DNA of 15,610 nucleotides, taken from NCBI GenBank assembly GCA_039917655.1, contig JBDSJC010000033.1, forward strand, positions 1 through 15,610. Direction: 5' to 3'. This document shows, piece after piece, positions 14,784 to 15,610 of this stretch. A program made the translations under genes and the position numbers. Source of the DNA: PNKC01 sp039917655. Lineage in GTDB: Bacteria; Chloroflexota; Dehalococcoidia; Tepidiformales; Tepidiformaceae. Under the pieces are notes generated by a model that worked only from the letters and a program-made list of their open reading frames with translations, made no database searches and was not told the origin of the DNA. Numbering within the stretch: position 1 is the first letter of the stretch; every line of letters starts with the position of its first letter.

Positions 14784-14850
14784 TTGGTGATCGCGAGGAT
14801 AGCACCCGCGCTCGGTTGGGACACGAAATATCGCTTTACGGCGGTGATCC

Positions 14851-14878
14851 GAGTCCCCGGTCCTGAGTCCCCGGTCCT
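14851..14878. repeat. 14-bp perfect tandem duplication
   Basis: GAGTCCCCGGTCCT is present twice without spacer (14851-14864, 14865-14878). It begins five bases beyond the stop codon of the lipoprotein gene on the - strand, in non-coding DNA. It contains no usable hairpin. Confidence 0.8.
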
Positions 14879-14882
14879 GCCC

Positions 14883-15470
14883 TCATCCTCCGAATAGCGA
14901 GCCGGCGAACAGGTTCTGTTGGCACTCCTTGGTGTCGTTGGCCGCGGCCTGGAGCCGATCCCGGATCGCCTTTGGCGGGGCTTTGACACCGGTGGTCACG
15001 TTCGCGATGTCGGCGATGCTCGAGATCTGCCCACTCTGCACCTTCTGCGAGACCTCCTTCGCCTTGGCCACGAGTTGGTCGTGGTATTCCTTTACGTCCG
15101 CCGGGGGAGTGACCTTCTGCAGGTCGTTCCCGAGGCCAGAGATCGCGGGGCCGGCGATCTTCAACAGTTTCGTCTCGTCGGTCAGAAGCGATGAGTCTTT
15201 GGAGGCTTCCTGGAGGAAAGTGTCCAGGTAGCTATTGAGCGAGGTGCAGAGCTGCTTCGCGTAGGTCTTGTCGGCGTCGTTGGCGCTGGCTGAACCCCCA
15301 GAGGTGGAACCCGCGGTACCTGTGGTCTCGGCTGGTGCTGTGCCGGTGGCAGAGTCCGCGGGCTTGTCTCCGTTGTTGCTACAGGCGGAAAGCACGAAGG
15401 CTCCGGCGAGGATGGTGATCGCCGCGAAAGCGGAGAGGGCGAGCGGGCGAAGTTGGCCGCGAAGGGGCAT
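14883..15470 (-). CDS. Lipoprotein of unknown function
   Basis: 195 aa from ATG at 15470. An upstream extension of 32 residues is Arg-rich and would bury the signal, so it is rejected. The type II signal peptide is clear: LRGQLRP, hydrophobic LALSAFAAITILAGAFV, lipobox L-S-A-C30. The lipid-bearing C30 is followed by a Ser/Thr/Gly/Ala linker (about 31-65, SNNGDKPADSATG). The mature domain (about 70-195) is helical (YAKQLCTSLNSYLDTFLQEAS, KEYHDQLVAKAKEVSQKVQSG) with two cysteines (QLCTS and KECQQ) that could form one disulfide. It lies 155 bases before the DsbA-like gene on the same strand, so the products may share the extracytoplasmic space. No family is recognised. Confidence 0.85.
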   Translation of the reverse strand: MPLRGQLRPLALSAFAAITILAGAFVLSACSNNGDKPADSATGTAPAETTGTAGSTSGGSASANDADKTYAKQLCTSLNSYLDTFLQEASKDSSLLTDETKLLKIAGPAISGLGNDLQKVTPPADVKEYHDQLVAKAKEVSQKVQSGQISSIADIANVTTGVKAPPKAIRDRLQAAANDTKECQQNLFAGSLFGG

Positions 15471-15610
15471 CGGTAGGTTCTCAGTTCTCCCGCCGTAACG
15501 GGCTCGGTCTCGCTCGAAGCGGCAGGCCTTGCTTCGAGTATCGAGAACCTGATGCTGGCCCAGCAAGGGTGAGGGACGGCGTGGTTAACCGGCCCCAAAC
15601 CGTGCCTTTT
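15471..15610 (-). promoter_or_regulatory. Structured leader region of the lipoprotein gene
   Basis: CTCGAAGC (15513-15520), ten bases, GCTTCGAG (15531-15538) form an 8-bp stem. Beyond a 3-base bulge the pairing extends with TCTCG (15508-15512) and CGAGA (15542-15546). A wider alternative pair, AGGTTCTC (15475-15482) and GAGAACCT (15543-15550), competes for the same right-hand bases. The region looks like a folded 5' leader with two mutually exclusive states, but no known riboswitch is recognised and no clear promoter is seen. Confidence 0.4.

Overview
The window is GC-rich bacterial DNA with ordinary chromosomal genes. No phage, transposon, CRISPR array, tRNA or rRNA was found. A Chloroflexota host is the most likely source, but this is a style-based inference. 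It rests on the tandem IPT/TIG secreted protein with its Trp-rich C-terminal module, the Pro/Thr/Ala-rich surface linkers, a KdpE-like orphan regulator, and a groEL controlled by CIRCE with no groES beside it.

Layout. Positions 1-1488 (+ strand) hold the 3' part of an IPT/TIG-repeat surface protein and a signal-peptide, single-anchor surface protein, closed by a strong hairpin at 1511-1541. Almost everything else is on the - strand. Read in transcription order from the right edge it runs as follows: a lipoprotein (15470-14883), a membrane-anchored DsbA-like thiol oxidoreductase (14727-13786) and a membrane-anchored His- and Cys-rich protein (13745-13017). Then comes groEL (12817-11204) with a perfect CIRCE operator, a hypothetical protein (11030-10572), and a sensor histidine kinase (10476-9082) overlapping a receiver-only response regulator (9089-8667). 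A small SGNH/GDSL-like hydrolase (8534-7800) follows. A small CxxC/CxxC zinc-ribbon protein lies on the + strand (7433-7690). It is divergent from a two-gene NHEJ operon, ku (7001-6138) and ligD (6125-3414), which runs on into a helical hypothetical gene (3353-2883). Last are a 41-residue membrane miniprotein (2644-2519) and an orphan OmpR/KdpE-type response regulator (2427-1720).

How the genes work together. Ku and LigD are a complete two-protein bacterial end-joining system; LigD carries phosphoesterase, ligase and polymerase domains in the Pseudomonas-type order. The histidine kinase and the receiver-only regulator form a translationally coupled phosphotransfer pair. The DsbA-like protein and the downstream protein with eight paired cysteines look like an oxidase with a likely extracytoplasmic client. 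GroEL is the HrcA-regulated chaperonin. The least familiar items are the 41-aa membrane miniprotein, the hypothetical gene in the NHEJ operon, the zinc-ribbon miniprotein opposite ku, and the Cys/His-rich DsbA neighbour.
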